Source: Rhodococcus sp. IITR03 (GTDB lineage: Bacteria; Actinomycetota; Actinomycetes; Mycobacteriales; Mycobacteriaceae). From it: a stretch of 14,811 nt of DNA. Position numbers and translations under genes: made by a program. The notes under the pieces are model-generated. The model saw only the letters and a program-made list of their open reading frames with translations, was not told where the DNA came from and ran no database searches. The DNA lies in NCBI GenBank assembly GCA_001017865.1, contig LATQ01000210.1, positions 1 to 14,811 on the forward strand. Direction: 5' to 3'. Positions 7,570-14,811 of this stretch are shown here, one piece after another (position 1 is the first letter of the stretch; each line of letters starts with the position of its first letter).

Positions 7570-9375
7570 TCAGAGCGAATTGGTTCCGGAGTCCGACGCT
7601 TCGGCGAGCTGCTTCTTCTCCCGGTTGCCGGCGAGCTGGGCGAGGACGGCCAGCACGGCGATCACCAGGACGAACAGCACGCTGATGGAGGCCGCGACCG
7701 CCGTCTGCCCGTTCTCGAAGTTGTCGAAGACAGGATCGACAGGATCCGGGTGTCGGAGGTGAACAGGAACAGCGAGGCCGACAGTTCGCGCATCGCCAGC
7801 ATGAGCAGGAGCAGGAAGGTCGACACGATACCGACGCGCATCAGCGGCACGGTGACGTTGACGATGGCGCGCGACCGGCGGGCGCCGAGCATCACGGCAC
7901 TGTCCTCGAGGTCGCTGTGCAGCTGCAGCATCGACGACGAGATCGAGCGGTAGCCCTGCGGCAACGCCACGGCGACACAGGCGACGGCGAGGATGATCAG
8001 CGTGCCGTAGATCGGGATCGGCAGGCTGAGCCAGGTCCAGAGGATGCCCATGCCGAGCACGATCGACGGGATGGCGAGCGGTGCGGTGGCGATCTGCTCG
8101 AGCAGGGCGCCGAGGCGGCTCTTGGTCCGGTAGCGGATGTACGAGGCGGAGAAGCTGATCGTCGTACCGGCGAAGGCGGCGACGACGGCCACGACCACCG
8201 AGTTCACGAGCGCCTTCTGGAAGTCGGCCGCCGAGGCCACCTCCACGATGTTGTCGAACGACATTCCGCCCTGGAACATCTGGGACATGCTGTACAGGTA
8301 CGGTGAGTCCTGGGTGGCGGCGAGGAAGAGCGCGCCCATCGGCAGTGCGATCGCGAGCAGGAAGTACACGAGCGCGAAGATCGTTGCCGGCCAACGCCAG
8401 CCGCGCAGCGGCACCTGACGGGGACGGGCACCCTTGCCGGTCATCGTCGTGAACTTGCGGCGGTTGACGATCCACTGCTGGCCCATGGTGACGAAGACCA
8501 GGCCGAGCGTGAGCAGGATGGCGATACCGGCGGCGGCGTTCGCCTGGGCCGGGGCCGCACCCATGAGCCGGAAGATGTAGGTGGCAGGGTCTCGATCCCC
8601 GCGGGGTTACCGAGCACCGCCGCGACCGGGAAGTTCTCCATGCTCAGCGCGAAGACGAGGATGCCCGAACCGAGCAGGGCCGGCATGGCGAGCGGCAGGG
8701 TCACCGTTCGGAACATCGTCTTCAGGGAGGCGCCGTGCACGGTCGCGGCCTCTTCGAGGTCGGCGTTCATCATCGACAGCGAACTGTGCACCAGCATGAA
8801 CACGTACGGCGCGTAGAACAGGCCGAGAACGAAGATCAGGCCCGGGATGCTGTAGATGTTGATCGTCATGCCCAGGCCCAGGTCGGCAAGCAGGATGTTG
8901 ACGAATCCGGCACTGGGAGAAGCGAGCAGCGACCAGGCGAGCGCACCCACGAGAGCCGGCACGAACACCGGCGCCATGCCGATGAAGAAGATGAACCGGC
9001 GCCAGGGCGCATCGGTGCGAGCACAGATGAAGGCGAGCGACGCACCGATCACGAGCGCGATGACCGTCGCCCCGAGGCCGAGCATGAGGGAGTTCACCAG
9101 ACCCTTGACGCGTCGGGACTCGTGAGCACCTTGAGGTTGTCGAGTGTGAGGGCACCGAGACCGCTGTTGCCCGGCCGCGGCACCTCGGTGGCGATCGCGG
9201 CGACGAGCACCAGGATCATCGGCATGATCACCAGGACGGCCAGGACGGCGAGGACCACCAGTGCCGCGCCGTTCTTGCGGAGGATTCCCCTGCGCCACAA
9301 CGGCGCCGATACCGGGGTCTCCGGCTCGAGGTCGTCGACCGGATGTGTTTCGGGGGGTGTGGCCAGCTGGGTCAT
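7570..9375 (-). CDS. ABC transporter permease, two fused BPD_transp_1 domains, frameshifted
   Basis: Membrane channel of the importer, with both transmembrane halves in one chain as in FbpB-type permeases. Its ATG (9375-9373) overlaps the ATPase stop as ATGA. After an N-terminal cytoplasmic tail and TM1 (AALVVLAVLAVLVIMPMI), the first domain carries the EAA coupling motif LEEAATVHGASLKTMFRTVTL. The second half starts near LRGWRWPATIF and carries the weaker motif LEDSAVMLGARRSRAIVNVTVP. The chain ends ASDSGTNSL. Three one-base losses break the frame: about 9110 (repaired SPDAVKGLVNSLML), about 8584 (GIETLPTYIFRLMG) and about 7733 (RILSIPVFDNFENG). Repaired length is 602 aa with about 12 membrane segments. 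Without the repairs it would look like three broken genes. Confidence 0.88.
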
Positions 9376-10492
9376 GCCGCGACCTCCTGCAGTCGTGCCT
9401 GTCGTGCCACATCGGCCGGCAGGACCTGGACGTTCTCCGGTGAGACCGAAGCGAACACGCGATCGCCGATCTCGAAGCGCTCGGCGCCCTTCGTCGGGGC
9501 GAAGATGTCGAGCTCACCTCCGTTGTCGAGGGTGACGGCGTAGCGGACGCTCGAGCCTGGAAGCTCGTGACGGCGACGCGACCCGAGAACTCGTTGGTGC
9601 CACCGCCGGACACAGTCGACAGCATCAGGTCCTCGGACCGGATGCACGCCTTGAAGTCGTCGGCTGCGGCGAGGCCGCGTTGCTCGGTGCGGATCACCTC
9701 TCCCCCGTCGCGAACGGCCGTGACGTAACCGTCGGTGCCGACGGTGGCGGTGCAGTCGAAGATGTTGGACACACCGAGGAAGTGCGCGATCGACGCGCTC
9801 GCCGGCTCGTTGTAGATCGCGGTGGGGCCGCCGATCTGCACGATCCGTCCGCCCTGCATGAGCGCGATGCGGTCGGCGAGTGCGAATGCCTCCTGCTGGT
9901 CGTGCGTGACGTAGACCGTGGTCAGGCCGAGGCTCAGCTGGATCTCCCGCAGTTCCACCCGCAGGCGGTCGCGCAGACGGGCGTCGAGGTTCGACAGCGG
10001 CTCGTCGAGCATGAGCACCGAGGGGCGCATCACGAGCGAGCGGGCGAGTGCCACACGCTGCATCTGTCCACCGGAGAGCAGGCTCGCGCCACGCTGCGCG
10101 AAGTCCGACAGACCGACGAGCTCGAGCACCTCCGCGACACGCGACTTGATCTCCGCCGCAGGGAGTTTCTGCAGCTTCAGCGAGTACGCGACGTTCTGGA
10201 AGACGGTCATGTGCGGCCAGACCGCGTACGACTGGAAGACCATGCCGACGTTGCGCTTGTTGGGCGGCAGGTTGATGCCCTTCGCCGCGTCGAAGACGAC
10301 CGTGTCGCCGATGGTGATGCGACCGGCGGTGGGTTCCTCGAGGCCGGCGATGCACCGCATGGTGCTGGTCTTGCCGCAGCCCGACTTCCCGAGGAGCACA
10401 ACCGATTCGCCCTCGTCGATCTCGAGGTTGAGGTTCTCGATGGCCGTGAACTTCCCGTAGCGGAGCTGCAGGTTCTCGATCGTGATCTTCAT
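9372..10492 (-). CDS. ABC transporter ATP-binding protein (PotA/FbpC-type), frameshifted
   Basis: Cytoplasmic ATPase that powers the importer with the permease and lipoprotein next to it. ATG 10492-10490 has GAGGAA about 8 nt upstream, 39 nt after the mdlC stop. Motifs: Walker A GKSGCGKT (35-42), Q-loop Q87 (MVFQSYAVWPHM), signature LSGGQMQRVALARSL (139-153), Walker B VLMLDEP (159-165), D-loop SNLDAR, H-loop H197 (YVTHDQQEA). The C-terminal TOBE region holds IRSEDLML and later GDRVFASVSPENVQVL. A one-base loss at about 9556 shifts the last 60 codons; the repair reads VTSFQGSSVRYAVTL and gives 373 aa. The stop overlaps the permease start (ATGA), so the two are translationally coupled. The TOBE domain puts it in the carbohydrate/polyamine/iron/phosphonate class. 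Confidence 0.92.
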
Positions 10493-10531
10493 AGTGGTTC
10501 CTCAGGTTGTCTTTCCGGCGGGTGTCGGGTC

Positions 10532-12111
10532 CTACTCGAAGTACGTGACGGCTTCGATCAGCACCGGGGAGGTGCCTTCGAAGGCTCGGTGCAGGGCCGC
10601 CTTCAGTTCCTCGGCACCGGTGACCCGTTCGCCCTTCACGCCGTAGCCTTCCGCGATCTTGACGAAGTCGATGTCGGGCACGTCGAGTCCCGGGGTGTCG
10701 CCGGTGTCCAGAGCGCGGGTGAACCGGCGCAGCGCGCCGTACGTACCGTTGTTGAGGATGACGAACACCACCGGCACGTCGCGGCGGGCCGCGGTCCACA
10801 GTGCGGTGATCCCGAAGTTGGCGGATCCGTCACCGATGGTCGCGACCACGCGACGCTCCGGATGGGCGAGCTGGACGCCGACGGCAGCGGGCAGGCCGAA
10901 GCCCAGGCCGCCTGAGGCCGGCGAGTAGAACGAACCCGGTTCGACGAGTTGCGCGTGCCGCCAGAAGGCGTCCGCTGTGGAGGTGGATTCGTTGACGTAG
11001 ACCACGTCGCGGGGAGCGATCTCGGCGATGGTGGCGAACACCGTGTCGGGGTGCATGGCTCGGTGCGATCGGCTCCGCGTGCGAACGCCTCCCGTGCCGG
11101 CTCGGCCGGAAGGTCGCGGCTGCGGACCCGCTCGGCGAGGATGCGCAGCGTCGCGCCGACCGGCGCGAGGTAGGCCTCGCCGAAGGGCGCACGGGCGACC
11201 TCGCCGGTGTCCTCGGACAGGTGCAGCACGCGCGTGCCCTCCGCCAGGAAGGGACCCGGACGGTGGTGGTGGTAGCGGAAGACCGGGGCACCGGCGACGA
11301 GCACCACGTCATGGTCGGCCAGTGCCTCGTGGATGGACATGACGTTGGCGGGCAGCACCCCCCGGAACAGCGGATGGGTGTTGGGGAAGGGGCACCGCGA
11401 CGGCGACGGTGCGATCCACACCGCGGCTCCGAGCGATTCCGCGAGCTGCACCGCGAAGCCGTTCGCGCGCTCCGCGTCGACGTCCGGTCCGAGGACCAGG
11501 GCGGGACGGACCGCACCGTCGAGGGCGGCGAGCAGTTCGACCGTCATCGCCTCGGACGGTTCGGTCGTCGTGGTGACGCGCCGCTCGGCGAGGTAGGAGG
11601 TGTTGGCCGGGGCCTCGTGCTCCCAGTCGTCGTAGGGCACCGAGACGTAGACCGGGCCGGGGGCGGGCAGGGTCGCCATGTGGACGGCCTGGCTGATGGT
11701 GCGGGGCACGTCCTCGGGGCAGGTCGGTTCGGCGCTCCACTTGGTGAGCGGTCGGGTCAGGCTCGCCGCATCGACGTTGGCCAGCATGACTTCCTGGCCG
11801 ATGGTGTCGCGCACCTGCTGCCCCGCGGTGATCACCAGCGGCGAGTGCGAGTACACCGAGTTGGTGAGCACCCCCATGCCGTTGCCGGTGCCGGCTGCGG
11901 CGTGCAGGTTCACGAAGACCGGCTGTCCGCTCGCCTGCGCGTAACCGTCCGCCATCGCCACCACGGCGCCCTCGTGGAGACCGAGGACGTACTCGAAGTC
12001 CTCGGGGAAATCCTTGAGAAACAGAAGTTCGTTCGAGCCGGGGTTGCCGAAGATCGTGGTCATACCGTGCCGGCGCAGCAGCTCGAAGGTCACTTCGCGA
12101 ATCGTGGGCAT
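10532..12111 (-). CDS. mdlC: Benzoylformate decarboxylase (ThDP-dependent), one frameshift
   Basis: Thiamine-diphosphate enzyme that converts benzoylformate (phenylglyoxylate) to benzaldehyde and CO2 in the mandelate pathway. After one base is restored at about 11056 (RTEP|MHPDTVF), the protein is 526 aa, against 528 for the Pseudomonas putida enzyme. It keeps that enzyme's numbering exactly: S26 (NPGS), E47 (LHEG), H70 (NLHAAAG) and H281 (APVFRYH) for catalysis; D428, N455 and T457 (IGDGS...NNGT) for Mg-ThDP; A460 and F464 lining the substrate pocket. PpBFD position 463 (W) is R here. Start ATG 12111-12109 follows AAGGGG. It is the first gene of a four-gene unit with an ABC importer and is divergent from a LysR regulator. 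Related 2-oxoacid decarboxylases are less likely because both active-site histidines and the pocket residues match. The substrate call rests on numbering recalled from the literature. Confidence 0.93.
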
Positions 12112-12177
12112 GCAGAGGTCCCCTTACAGCAGGACGAGAAGAGAATTCGTAGGGTCGGGACGACCACTTATCAGCAC

Positions 12178-12206
12178 ACTATGTTAGAGCGGTCACATAG
12201 ATCCAA
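12178..12206 (-). promoter_or_regulatory. mdlC: Candidate sigma70-type promoter for the mdlC operon
   Basis: On the minus strand, TTGGAT (12206-12201) and CATAGT (12183-12178) are separated by 17 nt and each match the consensus at four of six bases. This predicts a start near 12171 and a leader of about 60 nt. The surrounding gap (12112-12251) is the most AT-rich stretch of the window. Confidence 0.45.
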
Positions 12207-12241
12207 TAGATTCTGCCGATCGCATTATTCAATACATCTAT
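12197..12241. promoter_or_regulatory. ATAGAT repeats, possible LysR operator between mdlC and its divergent regulator
   Basis: ATAGAT occurs at 12197-12202 and 12206-12211 (3 nt apart), and its complement ATCTAT at 12236-12241. The first two copies overlap the -35 box of the candidate mdlC promoter, and the third lies 10 nt from the regulator start. This layout fits activation of mdlC and autoregulation by a LysR protein. The short repeat length in an AT-rich region means chance cannot be excluded. Confidence 0.35.
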
Positions 12242-12251
12242 AGTCCACCGA

Positions 12252-13167
12252 ATGGCGAACAACTACGACCTCAGTATGCTGCGGGTGTTCGTATCCGTCT
12301 ACAAGACCAGAAGCGTCACGCTCGCCGCCGAGAACCTCTTCGTGGCCCAGCCGACCGTGAGCTACGCACTTGGCAAGCTGCGCAAGCGATTCGGCGACGA
12401 GTTGTTCGTCCGCCGCCACCAGCAACTCGTACCCACACGACTGGCCGACGAACTCTACCCCCGCCTGCGGGAGGTGCTCGAGCGTCTCGATGCCGTCATG
12501 AACGCCGCCGAGGCGTTCGACCCGGCCGCCACGACCCGGATCTTCCGGTTGGTGCTGTCCGATGTGGGCATTACGGGGCTTCTGCCAAAATCATGGCTGC
12601 CCTGTCCGTTCGGGCTCCCCTCGCGAGCGTCGACGTGGTTCCCTCGCCCTCTCGCACGCTGGCGAGGCGCTGTGGCTCGGGGACGCCGACGCGGTGGTGT
12701 GCACACCGGTTCTGAACGGGCAGGATCTCGACCGCACGCCGCTGTTCACGCAGCCCTACATCGGAGTGCGCCGACCCGACCATCCACGCATCGGACCGAC
12801 ACCGAACCTCGCGGAATTCGAGGCGGAACGGCACGTGTCGGTTGCCGTCGAAACCGGACATACCGCAGTGGATCTGCGCATCCGGGAACTCGGAATCCAC
12901 CGCGACGTCGCGGTGACCCTCCCGAGCTTCACCGGCATCGCCGGCGTGCTGGCCTCGACCACCTATCTGGGATTCGCCCCGCGCGTCTACGCCGAACGCT
13001 CCGCCCGTCTCGGTGAGGTCGGCCTGTACGAACTGCCTTTCGAGGTACCGGAATCGGTGGTATCGCTGTACACGATCCGGCGCGACCTGCCGTCCCCCGA
13101 GATCGACTGGCTACGCGAGCTCGTCGTCGAGATCCTCGGCGACGGTTCGACGCTCGACCCGGCGTAG
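12252..13167 (+). CDS. LysR-type regulator divergent from mdlC, frameshifted
   Basis: Probable activator of the benzoylformate operon. The N-terminal winged helix-turn-helix covers residues 6-65: SMLRVFVSVYKTRSVTLAAE, then FVAQPTVSYALGKLRKRFGD and LFVRRHQQLVPTRLA. That pattern is typical of the NahR/NodD/PcaQ-like branch, which often senses aromatic acids. Two one-base losses, in an A run (about 12589) and a C run (about 12643), break the effector domain. The repairs read GLLPKIMAALSVRAPLASVD and VVPLALSHAGEALWLGD, giving 305 aa. The second half continues cleanly to VEILGDGSTLDPA and TAG. Start ATG 12252 is the first in frame. It is divergent from mdlC by 140 nt and convergent with the iclR-type gene across a 29-nt gap. 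The inducer is unknown; benzoylformate or mandelate is an inference from position. Confidence 0.88.
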
Positions 13168-13196
13168 CTATCCGCTCGCATGCTGGATACGGCCGG

Positions 13197-13952
13197 TCAG
13201 AACTCGCCGGTCGCCGCGAGATCACGGGAAATCGCACGTGCCGTAGCGATCACGCGCGGCACGATCTGCTGGGGTTGCGGAATCCGGGACTCGGGGAAGG
13301 CCACCGTCACGCTGGCGACGATGCCGCCCTGCGAATCGAGCACGGCGGCCGCGACGGAGGTGCGGCCGGGCAGGCCGTCGTTGCGGGCGATCCCCACACC
13401 CGTGCGGCGGATCTCCGCGAGCTGCGCACGCAGTTCCGGTATCCGTGCCGCCATCTCCGGATCCGACGCCGCATCGGCGACGAGCTCGTCCCAGGCCTCG
13501 GGGCTGTAGGCGAGCAGGACCCGCCCACCTCCGGTGCGGTGCAACGGAAGTCTGCGGGTCGCCCGGGAGGAATTGGCGGTGGGTTTGACGCGGGTGATGC
13601 GGTCGGAGAAGATCCCGTCCGATCCGTCCCGCACACCCAGGTAGACGGTGCCGCGTGTGGCGACGTGCAGGTCGACGAGATAGGGCTGCGCGAGCTCCCG
13701 GAGGCGACGCACCTGCGGCGCACCGATTCCCAGGCTCCAGATCCGCCGTCCGAGACGGTAGCGACCGTGGGACAGGCGTTCGACGCCCTCCCACCGCACC
13801 AGCGCCGCAAGCATCCGATGCACCGTGGCCGGTGGGAGCCCCGTGCGGTCGCAGATCCCCGCGACCGTCATCTCGGCGCCCCCGGCGAAACAGTCGAGGA
13901 TCTCGAAGGCACGACCCAGGACCGACCGCTTGCCGTCGTCGTTGTTGCTCAT
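13197..13952 (-). CDS. IclR-family transcriptional regulator
   Basis: DNA-binding regulator, often of aromatic catabolism in Rhodococcus and its relatives. Intact, 251 aa, normal IclR length. The start is ATG 13952-13950 (MSNNDDGKRSVLGRAFEILD), with AGGA about 9 nt upstream. An upstream extension of the frame belongs to the neighbouring aldehyde dehydrogenase gene and is not used. The N-terminal winged helix-turn-helix spans about residues 10-70 (MTVAGICDRTGLPPATVHRM, YRLGRRIWSLG). The C-terminal GAF-like effector domain holds LREL..PYLVDLHVATRGTVYLG, HRTGGGRVLLAYSP and a late IVASVTVAFP strand. It lies 97 nt downstream of the aldehyde dehydrogenase on the same strand, and a perfect 12-bp inverted repeat lies just ahead of it. 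Whether it represses or activates, and its effector, cannot be read here. Confidence 0.92.
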   Translation of the reverse strand: MSNNDDGKRSVLGRAFEILDCFAGGAEMTVAGICDRTGLPPATVHRMLAALVRWEGVERLSHGRYRLGRRIWSLGIGAPQVRRLRELAQPYLVDLHVATRGTVYLGVRDGSDGIFSDRITRVKPTANSSRATRRLPLHRTGGGRVLLAYSPEAWDELVADAASDPEMAARIPELRAQLAEIRRTGVGIARNDGLPGRTSVAAAVLDSQGGIVASVTVAFPESRIPQPQQIVPRVIATARAISRDLAATGEF

Positions 13953-13968
13953 GGCTCGTCCTGAGGTG

Positions 13969-14008
13969 GTGCGGGATGTGTACGACAACATCGAATCACA
14001 TCCCGCAC
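13969..14008. promoter_or_regulatory. Perfect 12-bp inverted repeat upstream of the IclR gene
   Basis: GTGCGGGATGTG (13969-13980), 16 nt, CACATCCCGCAC (13997-14008). It begins 16 nt upstream of the iclR-type start and lies within the 97-nt gap after the aldehyde dehydrogenase. A paired operator for autoregulation by the IclR protein is the preferred reading. A terminator for the dehydrogenase is the alternative, but the 16-nt loop and lack of a U tract make it weaker. Confidence 0.55.
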
Positions 14009-14049
14009 GCACCGTCCCGGACAGCCGTGCCGCGCACCGTCGATCGTTC

Positions 14050-14811
14050 TCAGAACGGATACGGCGCGATCTCCGACCGCACTGTGACCCACTGGGTTTC
14101 GGTGAAGGCCTCGAAGTTCGCCGCCGGACCACCGAAGCGGGAACCCGTTCCCGACGCCCGGTGCCCCCCATCGGCGCGTACGCTTCGTCGCCGACGGTCT
14201 GCTCGTTGATGTGCAGCTTGCCGCAGTCGATGCGATCGGCCAACTGCATCGCGAGCCCCACTTCGCCGAGGATGCCGACCGACAGTCCGTACTCGCTCGC
14301 GTTCACCAGGGCAGCGGCCTCGTCGAGGTCGTCGAACGGCACGACCGGGGCGACCGGTCCGAAGATCTCGTCCGTCCACGCCCGCATCGACAGGTCGAGG
14401 TCGGCGAGCACGGTGGGCCGGTAGTACTGGCCGTCGTTGGTGCCACCGGCACACACCCGGGCACCGGCGTCCACGGCGTCGCGCACGATCGCGTCGATCG
14501 ACTTCAGCTGTCGCTCGTCGATGATCGGGCCGAGATCGACGTCGTCGGTGAACGGATCGCCGACCCGCAGCGCGTCGGCCTTCGTGGCCAACTTCGCCAC
14601 GTACTCGTCGTAGATGTCGCGATGGACGATGTGGCGGCCGGTCGCCATGCAGATCTGCCCTGGTGCAGGAACGACCCGAAGGCTCCGGCGGAGGCGGCGC
14701 GGTCGAGGTCCGCTCCGGGCAGCACGATCAGCGCGTTGTTGCTCCGAGCTCGAGGTGGGCCCGCTTGAGCAGGCGCGATGCGGCCTCCCCCGACCCGGCG
14801 CCCGGCTGCGG
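14050..14811 (-). CDS. Aldehyde dehydrogenase (benzaldehyde/vanillin type), C-terminal part, frameshifted
   Basis: NAD(P)-dependent oxidation of an aromatic aldehyde to its acid; next to mdlC this would be benzaldehyde to benzoate. The gene runs off the right edge, so only about the last 255 residues are seen. Repaired sequence reads RLLKRAHLELGGNNALIVLP with the general-base Glu, then LHQGQICMATGRHIVH with the nucleophile Cys; that FLHQGQICM context is typical of benzaldehyde and vanillin dehydrogenases. Further on are VGDPFTDDVDLGPIID, EIFGPVAPVVPFDD, EYGLSVGI and PMGGTGASGTGSRFGGPAAN, ending SEIAPYPF with TGA 14052-14050. Frame breaks: one missing base at each of about 14744, 14659 and 14157, plus an apparent extra base in a C run near 14785. 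The first gene of a possible pair with the downstream iclR-type gene. Exact aldehyde preference is inferred. Confidence 0.88.

Noticed and set aside
596..9375. Pseudogene decay as the reason for the broken genes
   Set aside because: Breaks are single-base, evenly spread, cluster at short homopolymers, and repairs restore complete motifs in genes that otherwise show no loss of conserved residues.
9680..12243. Long plus-strand frames opposite the ABC ATPase and mdlC (411 and 340 codons)
   Set aside because: They mirror the conserved minus-strand genes and show no domain or plausible ribosome binding site.
1..14811. Mobile elements, tRNA/rRNA genes, CRISPR arrays, phage genes
   Set aside because: No transposase or integrase motifs, terminal repeats, tRNA-like cloverleaf or regularly spaced repeats were seen on either strand.

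Overview
The window is GC-rich (about 65-70% by eye). It has the dense, Shine-Dalgarno-led layout of a mycolic-acid actinobacterium. The protein families (LysE/LysG divergon, CtpF-like ATPase, lipoprotein ABC binding protein, IclR and LysR regulators) fit Rhodococcus or a close relative; the genus is an inference. No tRNA, rRNA, IS element, CRISPR array or origin was recognised.

Left part (1-4800): on the minus strand lie the 5' end of an MFS exporter gene and a type II, calcium-type P-type cation ATPase. Divergent from the ATPase, on the plus strand, are a small pyridoxamine-5'-phosphate-oxidase-like split-barrel protein and a cation diffusion facilitator (CDF) exporter. The shared upstream region (3332-3479) carries a perfect 7-bp inverted repeat. 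This part looks like a metal/cation homeostasis block.

Middle (4805-6424): the basic amino-acid exporter LysE and its LysR-type activator LysG are divergent across a 72-nt, comparatively AT-rich gap. A perfect 14-bp hairpin closes the block and separates lysG from the convergent operon on its right.

Right part (6443-14811): a probable aromatic 2-oxoacid module. A minus-strand operon runs mdlC (benzoylformate decarboxylase) > ABC ATPase > double-domain permease > lipoprotein substrate-binding protein. A LysR regulator is divergent from mdlC across an AT-rich promoter region. Beyond it are an IclR regulator and a benzaldehyde/vanillin-type aldehyde dehydrogenase, both minus strand; the dehydrogenase runs off the right edge. 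Together the enzymes would turn benzoylformate into benzaldehyde and then benzoate, and the ABC system plausibly imports the substrate. No mandelate dehydrogenase or racemase is visible in the window.

A dominant property of the sequence is about 20 single-base frameshifts spread over nine of the thirteen genes. Nearly all are repaired by adding one base, usually to a short homopolymer run. Every repaired gene regains a full-length, motif-complete product, so I read these as uncorrected sequencing or assembly errors rather than gene decay. Gene coordinates below span the repaired genes.
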